A stretch of DNA of 64,000 nucleotides from Galerina marginata (taxonomy: Eukaryota > Basidiomycota > Agaricomycetes > Agaricales > Galerinaceae): contig JAECYW010000016.1 of the NCBI GenBank assembly GCA_023014335.1, forward strand, positions 1-64,000. The letters run 5' to 3'. The stretch's first letter is position 1. The number at the start of each line of letters is the position of its first letter. The position numbers and the translations under genes are program-made. Shown here one piece after another: positions 48,163 to 60,093 of the stretch. The notes under the pieces are model-generated. The model saw nothing but the letters and a program-made list of their open reading frames with translations, searched no databases and was not told the DNA's origin.

Positions 48163-51078
48163 GGGGTATGTCGGTAATAATGTGCGCTTCTCATGCCAAG
48201 CACGATAGATGCCGACAGAATTGCACTTTCATGCAACGGAGGTAAAATTCCGAGATTCTTGAGCGTGTCATAGATATATATGGGAGCGTCGGTATGATGC
48301 CAGTGAACATTCGCTGGGAAACTCTCATGATACCCCGCTCACGTAGGTCATCTTTGATGGCATGATTAAGTTGGTGTTCTTCAATGCAAATTTCAGGACG
48401 ATATCACCGTATTGTAGTGAATTCTATCGCCGTAAGTCTCGGTTAAGGTACCCCAGACTAATGACAGTCTTATGATTGATCATCTGTTAAATACCTGTCC
48501 ACTTCGTCATTCTTCTTCGAACTCGAAGTCGTCGCTCGATGTTCACGAGACCACCATAACCAAGTTGTTAGTACGTGATCCGCGGGGCATATTTACAGGC
48601 ACCTATCTTTTATCAAGTCGCAACACAAGCCTTATATATCTTCCGAAAAGGGTATTCAAAAGCGTACTCCAGGTCGCAAATATTCCAGGCGCGTGAGGTT
48701 CATCCATGTGAACTGAGAAAAACATTGCCACGAACCTCGCAGGATGCACATCGAAGGCTAATTAGTTTCAGCCCGCTTACAATTTTTTGTCTCTAATTGC
48801 ACAAGCGTTGAGGATTGCCTTGAGTGAAAAGGAAAGTGAATTCGAAAACGGCGGCGGAGAAAAAACTTGGAGTCACCTTTTCGAATCTAGGATGCGAGGA
48901 TAGTCGCAAAGAATTCCCCTCTGGGTGAAGGAACTATTCGAATAAATACCAAATGACGTTTACAAGTTAACGTCCAATATATTTCAATACCATACTTCCC
49001 AAAAGATTTCAGGATCGAATAATGACTCGCCATTAACAAAATAGTAACTCCAGGTTCGGCCTGCCCGTACTAGTACAGCAGGACGTACACAGGCCGACTA
49101 TTTGTAGGGTGAACTCTTAGGCTAAACTAGGAACCAGGATAGAAGGAAGAATAGTGGGCGAAATTTTGAAGCGACTCAAACCCGAGCTAAATATTTTTGT
49201 AGATTTGAATCTCGTAAACTTGTATTTCCTGATCTTCTCGTTGCTTGTACAATAAAATACTCCGGTAGTGCTTGCCTTAAATGTGATAAGGGCCGCAATC
49301 GATTTTAATTGCGTCTAGCTGCCATGGAAAGAACGTTCGTGGAGGCATGTCGGATAATGGCGAAAGCAGACTCGAGTAAATAGCCGCAGTATGTCTTTCG
49401 GAGAAAAGGCTATTAAACAGCGCCCTTTACCGATCTTCGAACTAACATCGTTGAAAATTCATTGAATTCGGTCAGTCCAAGGGTTGATCACGAAAAGAAG
49501 TGCAGAGGATCTGGGGTCGAAATCTGGACTCGAGCTGGGAATTATAAACGCATCAAATACACGGATGTGCCTTCTGGAAGTCTTAACAAATAAAATATAC
49601 GAGGAGACCTGACTAAAATCCTTCATAACAGGCAATGAGAGGTAGTTTTCCAATGACCTATCCGAACTAAATCTTAAGAAGAGATGTCGATTGGGTGCTA
49701 CATATAATATCGAAAAGTCACTTTTCGTACTTTATAGGGCTTCTTGCCTCTTTGTATAAGTGTAGTCCATAGACGACGGGATATTACTTGTTCTGAATCA
49801 ACCATTCTCTGCTCGAAAGCCAGATAGAGGGCGCGTCAGTGCATAAATACAAAGCCACAAGGTAATTTGAATTCACGCATTCGCGAAAAGATTTTACAGC
49901 GGGTATCATGTATCTCTGCACTGCGTAACGAGGTGGAACGGAGCGAACAGGGTGGCAGCCTAGTTTGAGCGTTATTAAATTATCTTTGGGTTAGGAAACA
50001 TCGGGCAGAAGTATACCAGTTTGGCGAAATAGGGCTATACGAGTTGAAGAATAGTGGGATCAAATTCCAAACTTCTGAAGCGAAATAAGCTTACTATCTT
50101 TGAGGGCGTAGATGGTGAACCGAAGGTATGTAGCTGTCGAAAATTTCCAGCGTACAAACGAGGGACATGTATATGAAATCGGACGAGCTAGACTCCAATT
50201 ATTTTCCAGAATTTCAGTCAGTTCGGATGGGCAGGGAATTTTTGGGAGGAAGGTAGATAGTCACGCTGTAAGGAGCTGTTCCCTGGAAATGACTAAAGAG
50301 GATATTGAGCCAGAAATGCGAGTTCGAAACACGCCTCTTCAATATGTACCCATATCTCTCAATAATCGAAAAAACGAAGCCAAATTTACAAGAAGAGACG
50401 GCATCTGAATTCACTACTGCAACGAGCTTGGCGGCGAGCATTCCCAAATAATCAGGGAATATAACAAGTGGCCGGAATGACGACGAATGTAAGGCACCAC
50501 AGGAATCGGGAATCGGGAATGGCAAGCGGTGGGCCAGACCGTCATTAAAATGTCAAGGAAGTAAAGTATAAGTAGCCCCGAAGGCCGTCAGGCATGATTG
50601 CCTTTGTCGTTTCTATAACGAGTCGACAATCCAGAACGTCGAGTGGAGAACGACAACACAACTATTAACCCATAGGGCGATAGGGCGATTCACATTCATT
50701 AACGCCATTAATTAAACCCGTCACCTCGACGTTAATCAGGACTCCAGGTTCCAGAACGTCGAGCGCGTGTGTAGTCATACGAACAGGACAAGTCAACGAT
50801 TTGATTAAAATGATATCATCGCGAGTACTAATCAAAGTATACGACATACTCGATAGGATAGATAAAGTGTAATTGTAGCAAATTAAGTTAAAGAAGGGTT
50901 GTCGTCGATGCTGATGTCGATGTCAATGAAGTGATAATGATATGCATGGTGTAGAGTGTAAGGTGGGTATAACGAAGTGTAAAACGAACCATATTAGAAT
51001 TTCAATCGATCCTCCATCCAAAAAAGCCAGCTCCTTCCTTTCTCCCTCAAACGTAAAGCAAGGCCGGTGACAGCAACC
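48163..51078. other. Interval with no gene recognised
   Basis: Plus frame 50112-50408 and minus frames 49459-49653 and 50214-50525 have no recognisable motif or exon partners. Confidence 0.4.
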
Positions 51079-54000
51079 TTACCGCCCCAACCGCATCCCT
51101 AATTCGATATGCAGTGTCCCGCCCGCCCTCTCGCTCCGCTCCAACAAATCGGCCCACTTCGCAGCCTTCTCCTGCTCCGTCAACGCAAACTTCTTCGCGT
51201 CTTTATCATTCTCCTTCCCCCTCTCGCTCCACATATCCGTGCCGTCTTCCTTCTCCAGCGGACTATCAGGAGCCAGAGAAGACAACGACACCGACGGTGC
51301 CCCAAACGAACTCGACCTCCGCTGCCCAGCACTAGGGCGGAGGGTAAGCACGCTCGTCCCGCCCGACGACCGACGGTTGTGCTGCTGATTGAAACCCGCC
51401 AACGACTTCATCGCATTGGACGAGCTGGTGGTGGCATGAGATTCGGATCGTCGGCCCGGCGGGATACCGTCCGCTCCGGGATTAATTTCGACCTGAGGAA
51501 GTAGAAATTGTGCTCTCCCCGCATCCGCCCCCTCGCCCTGCAACCGAGGTAGAAAAGATGTAGAGGGTGCTGGGGCATCGCCCCCTCGGGTCGAAGAGGC
51601 GGGAAGCGAGGCTGACGCTGATGCAGAACGCAATGTGCCTTGGGCGCTGGCCGGCGAGACTCCCGGACCCGGACGGTGTGCACTCCGCAGGGGGCGAGGT
51701 GGTGGAGGAAGGGATGTTGGCGTTGGGAGGGAGAGGGAGTGTTTGAGAGAGCTTGTGGGTGTGGCTGAGGTTGGTGATGCTGCTGAGGTCGACGCTGATA
51801 ATGCTGCTGGTGATGCTGGATGAAAGGTAAGATGAAATTAATCAGCTCAGGAATCGGTGCAAAAATAATTAACGTACGAGAAATCGGCCCTATACCACCA
51901 GCAGAGTGTGGATGTGGCGTCGACGGCGAACCTTTCGCCTTGCTCGACTTGGAAATACTCGATAATCTTCGTGAAGGAAAAGCATTGACCGCACCAGCAG
52001 TGGAGAACGAGGGAATTGTAGGCGACTCGGATCTATCCATGCCCATTCCTTCTCGGTCCCTGTCGAAATCGAAATCGACGCTGAACTCGCCCGCACGGAC
52101 GGGGCAGAACGGTAAGCTGGGCGGCGACCCCCCTCCTAGTGCTGATGGTGGCGATGACGATGCAAGAGGCGAAGTCGCCGTAGGAGCAGTGCTATTGCTG
52201 GAAGTAGACAGAGGAGCAGCAGCAGCCCGAGCCCTCCTCGGTGGTAACGTCAACGAAGGCAGCTCAACCGACGGCGAGCGCACGATCATCCAGTCCTCTT
52301 CAGACAAGTCGCGCGGGCTGGGCATGCGGACCGTCATACCTGCCATCCCCAATCCCAGTCCCATCCCAATCGCACCCTGCTGGTGTCGGTTTTGGACCCG
52401 CGAATGAGAAACGTCGTCGTCCTCGCCCACTCGTCTTAGCTCGGAAGGCGCGATGATATGCTGGGCCAACATCGCTTTCGTCACTGGCAGTGGCAGTGGT
52501 AGCGGCGGCACCACCTGGTTCTCCTCAGAGAAAGAAGACTCCGAAGACCGTGAGGACTGCGCATGGTGGAACAGCTTCGTCGAAGCTGACGCAGACGCGG
52601 AAGCCACGTCAGAGCTCGACACGGGCGAGGACGAGCGGGTCGTCGTGCTTCTTCTCGGGTGGTTGGTTGTCGAGGTCGATGTAGACGCGAGGTTTGGGCT
52701 TGAGTTTGTAGTTCCTGGAGTGGTAGCAGCGGCTAGGGCGGTAGCGGTGCTGGCAGGAAGAGCCTTCCGTGTGCTAGGGCTGGCCAGCGGCGTACTAGAA
52801 TCCTTCGAATGTGAATTGAGGTCCGTATGAGGAGTAGGCGACGACGCCGTCGAGCTCGACTTGGAAGACGCAGTCGCCCCCCGGTTCCTCAAAAACTTCA
52901 GCGACGAATCCGTCGACCTCGATCCGTGGAGTCGGTGCTTAGGTTTCGCCTCAACCTCCGTTTTCTGGCTTTGGTGCTGGTGCTGGCTTTGACTATGCGG
53001 AGGCGTCGTCGACGCCAACGACGCGAGATTGGGAGGCAAAGGAGGCACAGGAGGAGGATGCGCATCCGTTGGCGTCCCGCCTGCACTGGAACTGGGGCCG
53101 AGGAACTTATCCCTCAACCCCCCGCCCACGCTGATCCGTTTCATCAACTTCCAAAACCTGCCCCCGCCCCCAGCTGGACTGCTGACGGTCGAGCTCGAGC
53201 CAGGCTCCTCCTTGAGGTATACGTGTCGCGGAACAGGCAGTTCGACCTCCTTGCTATCATCCACCTCTTCCTCGCCCTCCGAATTGAGATCCACGTCCAA
53301 CTCAGGGCTCGCACCCGCCCCATGACGCCTAAACCGCCCATCTTCCTCAACCCCCACATCGAGATCAGCGAATTTCTCGATAGAAAGCCGCAATGACCGT
53401 CGATTGCGCATTTTCTGCCTCTCCTCCTCCTCCTCCTTCTCGACATCCTCCCTCCGCGAAGCCGACCCAGCCTTCCTCCTCTCCTGCATGCTCGACCGCC
53501 CCGGCACATGCGGCAGTACACGATCCCGCCCGCGCTCCTTAGATCGGTCCTTCTCCGAATCGCTGATAACCCCCACGACGACGCCCCCATGCTTTCTCCA
53601 CCTCCCAGATACCTTTCGAGATAACGAGCGACCTAGACTGGGTTTCTCCTTCTCTTTTTCCTTCTCCTTGCCCCCACTTGCACCTGCACCGACAGTCGTG
53701 CGCCTCCCGAGCCCGCCCATCCCAGAATCCCAGTACCCAAGCCCATACGCGTCCCACGCGGCGTCTTCTCGCCCGCCAACAGCCACCACCCGTCCTGAGG
53801 TACTGCCAAAGACGGTGTAGTAAGGCGTCGCGGGCTCTGGGGTGTGAGGCTGCGTAGACGGCTGCGAGTGCGACTGGTGTTGGTGGGGGCGGGTTGAGGG
53901 TGGATTGGGCGAGGGGGAGGGTGATGGCGATGGGGGGTGGGCCACGACCAATCGCTCGATGACGCCAAATCCGTTAACCCGCTCAGACCCGCGCTCGAGT

Positions 54001-57000
54001 TGTGGCTCCTCGACGTCAGAAGCGAGGCGGGGGGCGAGGTCGAGCCCGCTGTCCATGCTCGCGAAGGAGTGGATTGCTTTTCTTCGTTGAATGAAGGAGG
54101 GGGTCGAAGTGTCGATGTTGAGGTTTCGACGAGCAGCAGTCGAAGAATTTGATGTCGTCTGCGAAGGTTCGTCTTTGTTGAGAGAGGGGTACGCGTCAAG
54201 CAGCGAGATAGACGTGGCGATACTGTGTCGTCTCCCTTTACTCCTCCCAAAACTCGAAGGCTGGCTCCTGCTCTGCCCTTGGTTGTGATTCATCGAGGGC
54301 TGCTGCGACGCCGCCCGCCAAGACCCTGTAAAATCCACATCATCCCCCAACAGCCGCCTAGCCTTGTCCATCGATCGCGGGCGCACATGCACCGGGACCT
54401 CCTCAAGGTCCGCGTCCAAGTCGACGTGGTCGTCCAACACCTCGCCCATCCTCGCCACCCTCTCGAGCTCCTCCCGCTCGCGCTCTTGCCGCTTGTACGC
54501 CTCGATGAGCGATGAAGCGGGAGTGGCTTTGCTTCTCTCCTTCTCCCTCTCCTTCTCTTTCTCCCGTCCCTTATCCTTCATCTTCTCGGACCTCCCGCCC
54601 TCTCGCCCTCTATCCCCAGCAGGTGCCAGCGCACTCAACATCGACATCGACTGGCTTGGACCAAGCAACGCAGGATTAAGCCCGGGTTCGGGGTCGGGGT
54701 AGCAGTGCCCGTAACCGTCCCAGAACCAGCGACGGACCCAGGTACCAACGTGCTAGCAATCGGGCTGCGCGGGGGCGAGCCTGCTCTCGAGCGCGAGTGG
54801 GAGGAGCGACGAGAGGTTCCAGTAAGATGCTGGTGCGGACGCAGAGAGGCATGGGGCGATGGAGGCGTATGTGTATGTGCCATGTGCATCTCCGCACGTG
54901 TCGGGTTGAGAGATTGGAGAATCTTGACAGCTTTTGTTGACGTTGTCGTTAACGCAGGTGAATGAGCGTGAGGAGACGAGCTAAGAGAAGCAGACGCCGA
55001 GGTCGAGCGCTGCATCTGACTCTGACTCTGACTCAGTGCCGCGAGGCCCTGCGGAGAAGAGGCGGGCGGTGATGTTTCGACGAATTCTGTGGTGGGACGA
55101 TATGATGTTGGCGGTGCTGAGAAAGATCGCCGTGGGTATGCTGATGATGACTATGACTATGATGCCCAGAATTGGAATTGGAATTGGGGTGGGCATCAAA
55201 ACTCGAGGCAGATCTAGAAGCAGAGGCGCTCGGCCCGAGCTCATCGTGATGCCCAGAAATAGCACCGCGCGCGAATGTAGGACGAGGATGACGATGCGGA
55301 TGAGGGTATATTTAGATTCGGGTACTGGTGCACGGGGGAGAGGGACTAGCGGGGAGAAGAGAGGTTGGGGCGGGAGGGTTAAGGCTGGGGTGGAAGTCGG
55401 CTGGACAGCTGAAGCTGCGGTGCTGGGTCGTCGTTTGAGAACGTTGGGCCTCCTCTTCTCCTTCGAATTGTCCTTCGCACCCCCAGAAAGAGGGGAAGAA
55501 ACCAACGTCGACGGCGAAAATTGTCCATATGGGTGGGTCGACGACAAAGGAGGAGAATGCTCCATCCACGCCTCCACAGCCCGCCCGTAACCCGAATCAG
55601 AAATCCCCAGCCCACGACCCAGCTCGAGCTCGAGATCCAACGTCCCCGTCTCGAATTGAATATCCGCCGTACCCCTCGCCATTTCCCGCTCCCTCTCCTC
55701 CGCTGTCTTCCTCTCGCGCCTCGAGGAGAAAGCTTCCTTCCTTCTCTTCGTGTATCCAACTGCTGCAGGTCCAGAAGCAGCGGAAGTCCAGCCCTCGGAC
55801 TCGCTCCCGCTCGTGAACCCCAACCCGCTGCTGGCGGTAGGAGCTGACGTTCCAGGACACATGACGGGGGCAGGCTTGGCTAGGAGTCGTTTCATCATCG
55901 CCGTTGTTGACGGTGATTCAGGCAGCGCTAACGCCTGGGCTCCTGCTCCTGCTCCCGTCGCGGTAGAAGGACGGGCATGAGCATGAGAGGCGACGAATTG
56001 GGGCTGGGCCCACTGGCTCTGCGCATGAGTCAACGGCGTTTGAGGCCGTGCATGCGTCGTGTTTGAAGCTGCGTTCGGAGGGGACGGGTGAGGAGAGACA
56101 GGCGGGGATGATATCGAGCCTGACGTGTGTCGGGTGTGGTTTTGGCTTCCAAGTCTGCTTTTTGAAGCTGACAAATTCGGAGCAGCAGCTGCCGTTCCTG
56201 AAGCTGGAGAAGAGGACGCAGAAGAGCCAGCTAAATTGAGAGGAGCAGGTACACCGCCTGCGAACCTCTTCGTGAGCGGTGTTGAAGGAACCAGCGGCGT
56301 TGGGGGAAGAGGAGACGCTAGAGAGGGGCGTCTCGTTGGCGGGGTGCCTGTGCTCGTCGTCGTCGTACTTGCATTCGCATTCGCGGCGGCGGCAGCTAAT
56401 GAAGACGAAGACGATACTGGAGGAGGTTGCTGTTGGTGTTGGTTTTGATGCTGACTAGGCGACGAACCGAGCCCAGGCGGCGTGGCTAAATGAGCAGGCC
56501 TCCCATTAGACGCAGTCGCGACCTTTGATCCAGAAAACGGGTTCGAAAATGGGTTGGAGAAAGGCGTCGTCCTCACCATCCCTGACGACGCTCCCGGTGG
56601 TGGTGCTCCTCCAGCAGGTGTCGGCGGCCTCCATTTCGTGGTCTTCCTCTCAGTCGATATCGCCCGCACACGTTCTACTCCTCCTGCGCTAGCGACACCG
56701 GATCCAGAGGGAGATCCATAAATAACCCTTTCTTCTTGATCTGCTCTAGCATTGACATCGAAGTTGGCATCGAAATTGACGGGCTCGGGAACGGGGATGG
56801 GAATGGAAGTCCCGCTCTTCGCGGACACGAACGAGAGGGTGCTCGTACTCGGGTGGGTGCCCGTCGATACCGAACCAGACCCAGACACCGACGTGGCTTT
56901 TGGAGGCGAGGTGGATGGTGCGGAACGTGTTCGTGCACGTTCGTTGGGCGTTGAGGTTGGGTATGCGGCGTGGTTCGCATTTTGGTTTTGGTTTTGGGGA

Positions 57001-57164
57001 GGCAGGGGTATAGAGCCCGCGGAACTTTGAGGCTGAGCAGTGGGAGACGGTCGTGAATAAGGATGGGCTTCATGGCGCTGGGCGTTGGCGTGGACGTGAG
57101 CGTGAGTGGTCGTGAATGTTGTAGCTGACGTTGATGATGGTAATGATGGCGCTGAGGGCGCCAT
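51079..57164 (-). CDS. Very large Ser/Pro-rich disordered protein, ~2,000 residues (three apparent frame breaks)
   Basis: Exon 1 is 57164-51878, intron 51877-51816 (GTACGT..TCCAG), exon 2 is 51815-51079. The frame changes three times. Each change is repaired by adding one C to a CCC run (plus-strand GGG at 55304-55306, 55134-55136, 54684-54686), giving about 2,008 residues. Most is low complexity: Ser/Thr/Pro/Ala/His runs, NPFSNPFSGS, Lys/Glu helices (KMKDKGREKEKEREKERSK). More ordered pieces are YYTVFGSTSGRVVAVGGRED, SLSRKVSGRWRKHGG, RFWKLMKRISVGGGLRDKF, LSEEDWMIVRSPSVELPSL and the C-terminal ALTEQEKAAKWADLLERSER with AGGTLHIELG. These ordered motifs look conserved and the last is probably a short functional helix. 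No enzyme domain, signal peptide or genuine membrane segment. I suspect a signalling or cell-cortex scaffold, but that is a guess. Confidence 0.75.
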
Positions 57165-60093
57165 GAAAATGAAAGACTCTATATGAACGCGAAAAGCATG
57201 TTAGCACAACCCGAAAAAGCGAAAAAGAAAGACAAAAAGAGGCAGAACGCACGGAATATGTATTACTGATAGATAAACCTAGAAACCAGTCGTATATTCG
57301 TGTATATGAATCAAGGATCTCTATATCAGCCTGTCAAGTCAAAGTAAAAGATGTCAATCGTGATGAAAAAACGACAAGAAACCGCTCAGAAAAGACTTAC
57401 ATGATAGTAGTGGACGAAAGAGAGTCAGAAAAGCCGGATGGGCACGTGTGCAATGTGGTGGTTGTGCAGACGCAGTGCGGTGCAACAGGCGAGCAGGCGA
57501 GGCCGTTACGGTTGACAGGCAAGGACAGGACAGGCGGGCACGGGGCACGCGCCGAAAAAAAAAAAGAGGGAAAATGGGGACTCGGAAAACGGGAAAGAGT
57601 GATGACAGAAATTATGACAGCCCAGCCGTCTTGATGGTGGATTGGTGGGTTTACAGATATAGCGCGCGTCGCTGAGTTCGAGTCCTGTTCCCGATTCTCG
57701 ATAGCAGAATATAGCTGGTGGACGACGAGTACGAGAGAGACGAGACGATAAGAGAGAGAAACAAAAGGAGATGTGATGGATGTGGTGCGTAGCGAGCAAG
57801 CTGTTCGGCGGTGGCGATGGGCGGATGGAGCGAAAATGGAACGAAATCACTTGGCGATCACATCAAATCACGATCACGCGAGGTGTCCCATCATTTATTG
57901 ACCGGTGTTGTTTTTCTCGTTCTTTTTAGGATCTGAGTCAGCGTTTATGCCCGGTACTCTTCCGAGTGATTCAGAAGAGCCCCCGAGACCGCACCCGCGC
58001 CCCGAAACGTGCGGTTTGAGGTGAAAGGACGGCGGGCGGGAAGAAGAAGAAGGTAATGCACCCGGCGCCGGCCGGCGGCCGGTGGTTTTATATTTAGACA
58101 GGCGTTCTCCTGGGCCTTTGCGTCCCTTGATGAGCGCCCGTTCCTTGCTCTTCAACATCTCTGACGATGATGAACGCAACGACCACAACGTCGCCGACAA
58201 CTCTTGCTCGGGGCCTTGAAGCCTTGAAGTTTATGGAAAGCTTTGTTCTCTTTCGAAAATATAAGAAGTTACCCTCAAAATCAGCCAGCTTTCTGTTTAC
58301 ACGCGAACGCCTCGAGACGACGATTCTATTAACCTGAGGTAGAGCTCTCGGTACGGTACATATGGCTTGCCTACCCACCTCGAGGTCCGGCGATAGCTTG
58401 CTCTTCTCCCCGCTGGCCTTCTTCAGACTCCAGTAAACCTCGTTGTGCGCCTCATTTCCAAGTACGCACACGACAGATCTAGCTATAGGACTCCACGCTC
58501 CATGACCATCTCTCCACGAGTCTCACTTTCGGCGCATCGGATTCCGGAACGCAGCTCCTCCGTGCCTCTCGTCTATTAATTCTATCATGCTCGCTGCTTG
58601 ACGACGACAACACCAGCGCTAGCTTGAGGCGTTGACGTTGACGTTGGTGGATCATGGGGACACGTTCAGCCGCCAGCACGATATCGATATCTTCGTGCGA
58701 TGATTTTGAGTTCCTTCGCCCCACTTTGGACTCTTAGAATTCAAGTCGACGTCGTCGAAGGCAAGTGATTTGAGCCAACTTATCAACATCGCGAATGCAA
58801 GCTTATCTCGTCATTTCACAGATACACGATTCGTGAACTCCCCAAACCAGTCTACAAACGAACGTTCGTTTATCAGCGTCTATCTCCTCCCAAGATCCAT
58901 TCGCGACATTTCATCGTTTCAAGGAGAGATTGATAGACGCTGGATAAGCTTTCGTTGCTAGGTCCTCAGTGCTCCATCTTATGCGATATCCTGCACCAAC
59001 GTCTATCTCATTCACGCAGCCCTGTAAGTAAGCTTAATTATTATCCATTAACACACGTCATGCTCACAACTCTAGTTTCCCAACCACACGGCGCCAAAAT
59101 GATTCTCCGTTATCGCTTGAAATTGAACATTGTTTAACCTACGTATCAAGGAGATGGCACTGCTCATCAGACTGTGCTTAATTGCTCCGACGCCTCTTAT
59201 GCCAATGCCATAATTAATTAAATCGCATGGAACCTTCGTTTCTCTCCTGTGCCTTTGCTTTTAAGCAGGTGCCCGCGAATCGCGTTCAGGTTCGATGGAG
59301 ATTGCTCAATCCTTATCCAACATACCACGGTGAGAAGCACACTTGAACGCGAACACAATTGATTTTCACGCTCTCTGCCTCAATACAATTCAAACAATTA
59401 AATGCTTCTGCTCGCGAATCTTTAGTTAAAACCTCAGCGCCGCTGAACTTCAAAGCGTTATCACTCATGACAAAGGTTAGACGCGACGTGGACGCGTACA
59501 CGGCCGAGTCCAGAGAGAGGGCCAGTTTAACTTACTTACCTCAAAGGATTCAAGCTGCAAAAACTATCCCCTGAGTCTGAAGAGGCTGAATGCATTCCCG
59601 AATCGATTTTTAGGCGGGTAGTGGTTGGTGTAGTGGTTATAAAATGCGATAGCTTCAAGTTGACAGTTACAAGCGTGAAGACTCGGCTCGATCGGACGAT
59701 TTGAACATTCACGACGGACTTAGATGTTGGCCGTGGCGCGACCAGTGGGTGATGGAAACTGTAATGTTATCCAATGATTCCAATGTGGTCCAACGTGAAA
59801 TAAAGCGTTAACGTGAAGGCAAGTCTTAGACGTCGGAGTACCAGAATCAAATGGGAACTCAATGTACTTAAATTAGAATTTATTGCGAACATCGGGATGT
59901 CAATTGTGCAGACATTGCATTGAACGGTTCCATACATGAAGACATAAATTGGGATTTAGCAAGTTTGAGACTCTGTAACCGTGGTGTATCAAATACAAAA
60001 CAGTTAAATTTACAAGAAAATCTGCCGAGATTGAAGTCCAGAGGACGAGCGCTTAAATAATCAAATAGGCGCCTGCTTCCTTTTCTTCACTCT
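57165..60093. other. Promoter side of the large gene and unassigned sequence
   Basis: The first 0.7 kb has purine/pyrimidine tracts (GAGAGAGACGAGACGATAAG, near 57730) likely to be 5' UTR or promoter. Frames at 57895-58724 (minus) are Arg/Ser-rich with no domain. 58.8-60.1 kb holds nothing I can support. Confidence 0.4.

Noticed and set aside
55020..55305. Hydrophobic, transmembrane-looking tail (LGIIVIVIISIPTAIFL) at the end of a minus-strand frame
   Set aside because: It is the wrong-frame reading of a His/Ser-rich stretch (HHSHSHHQH) after a lost base at 55304-55306; not a real membrane segment.
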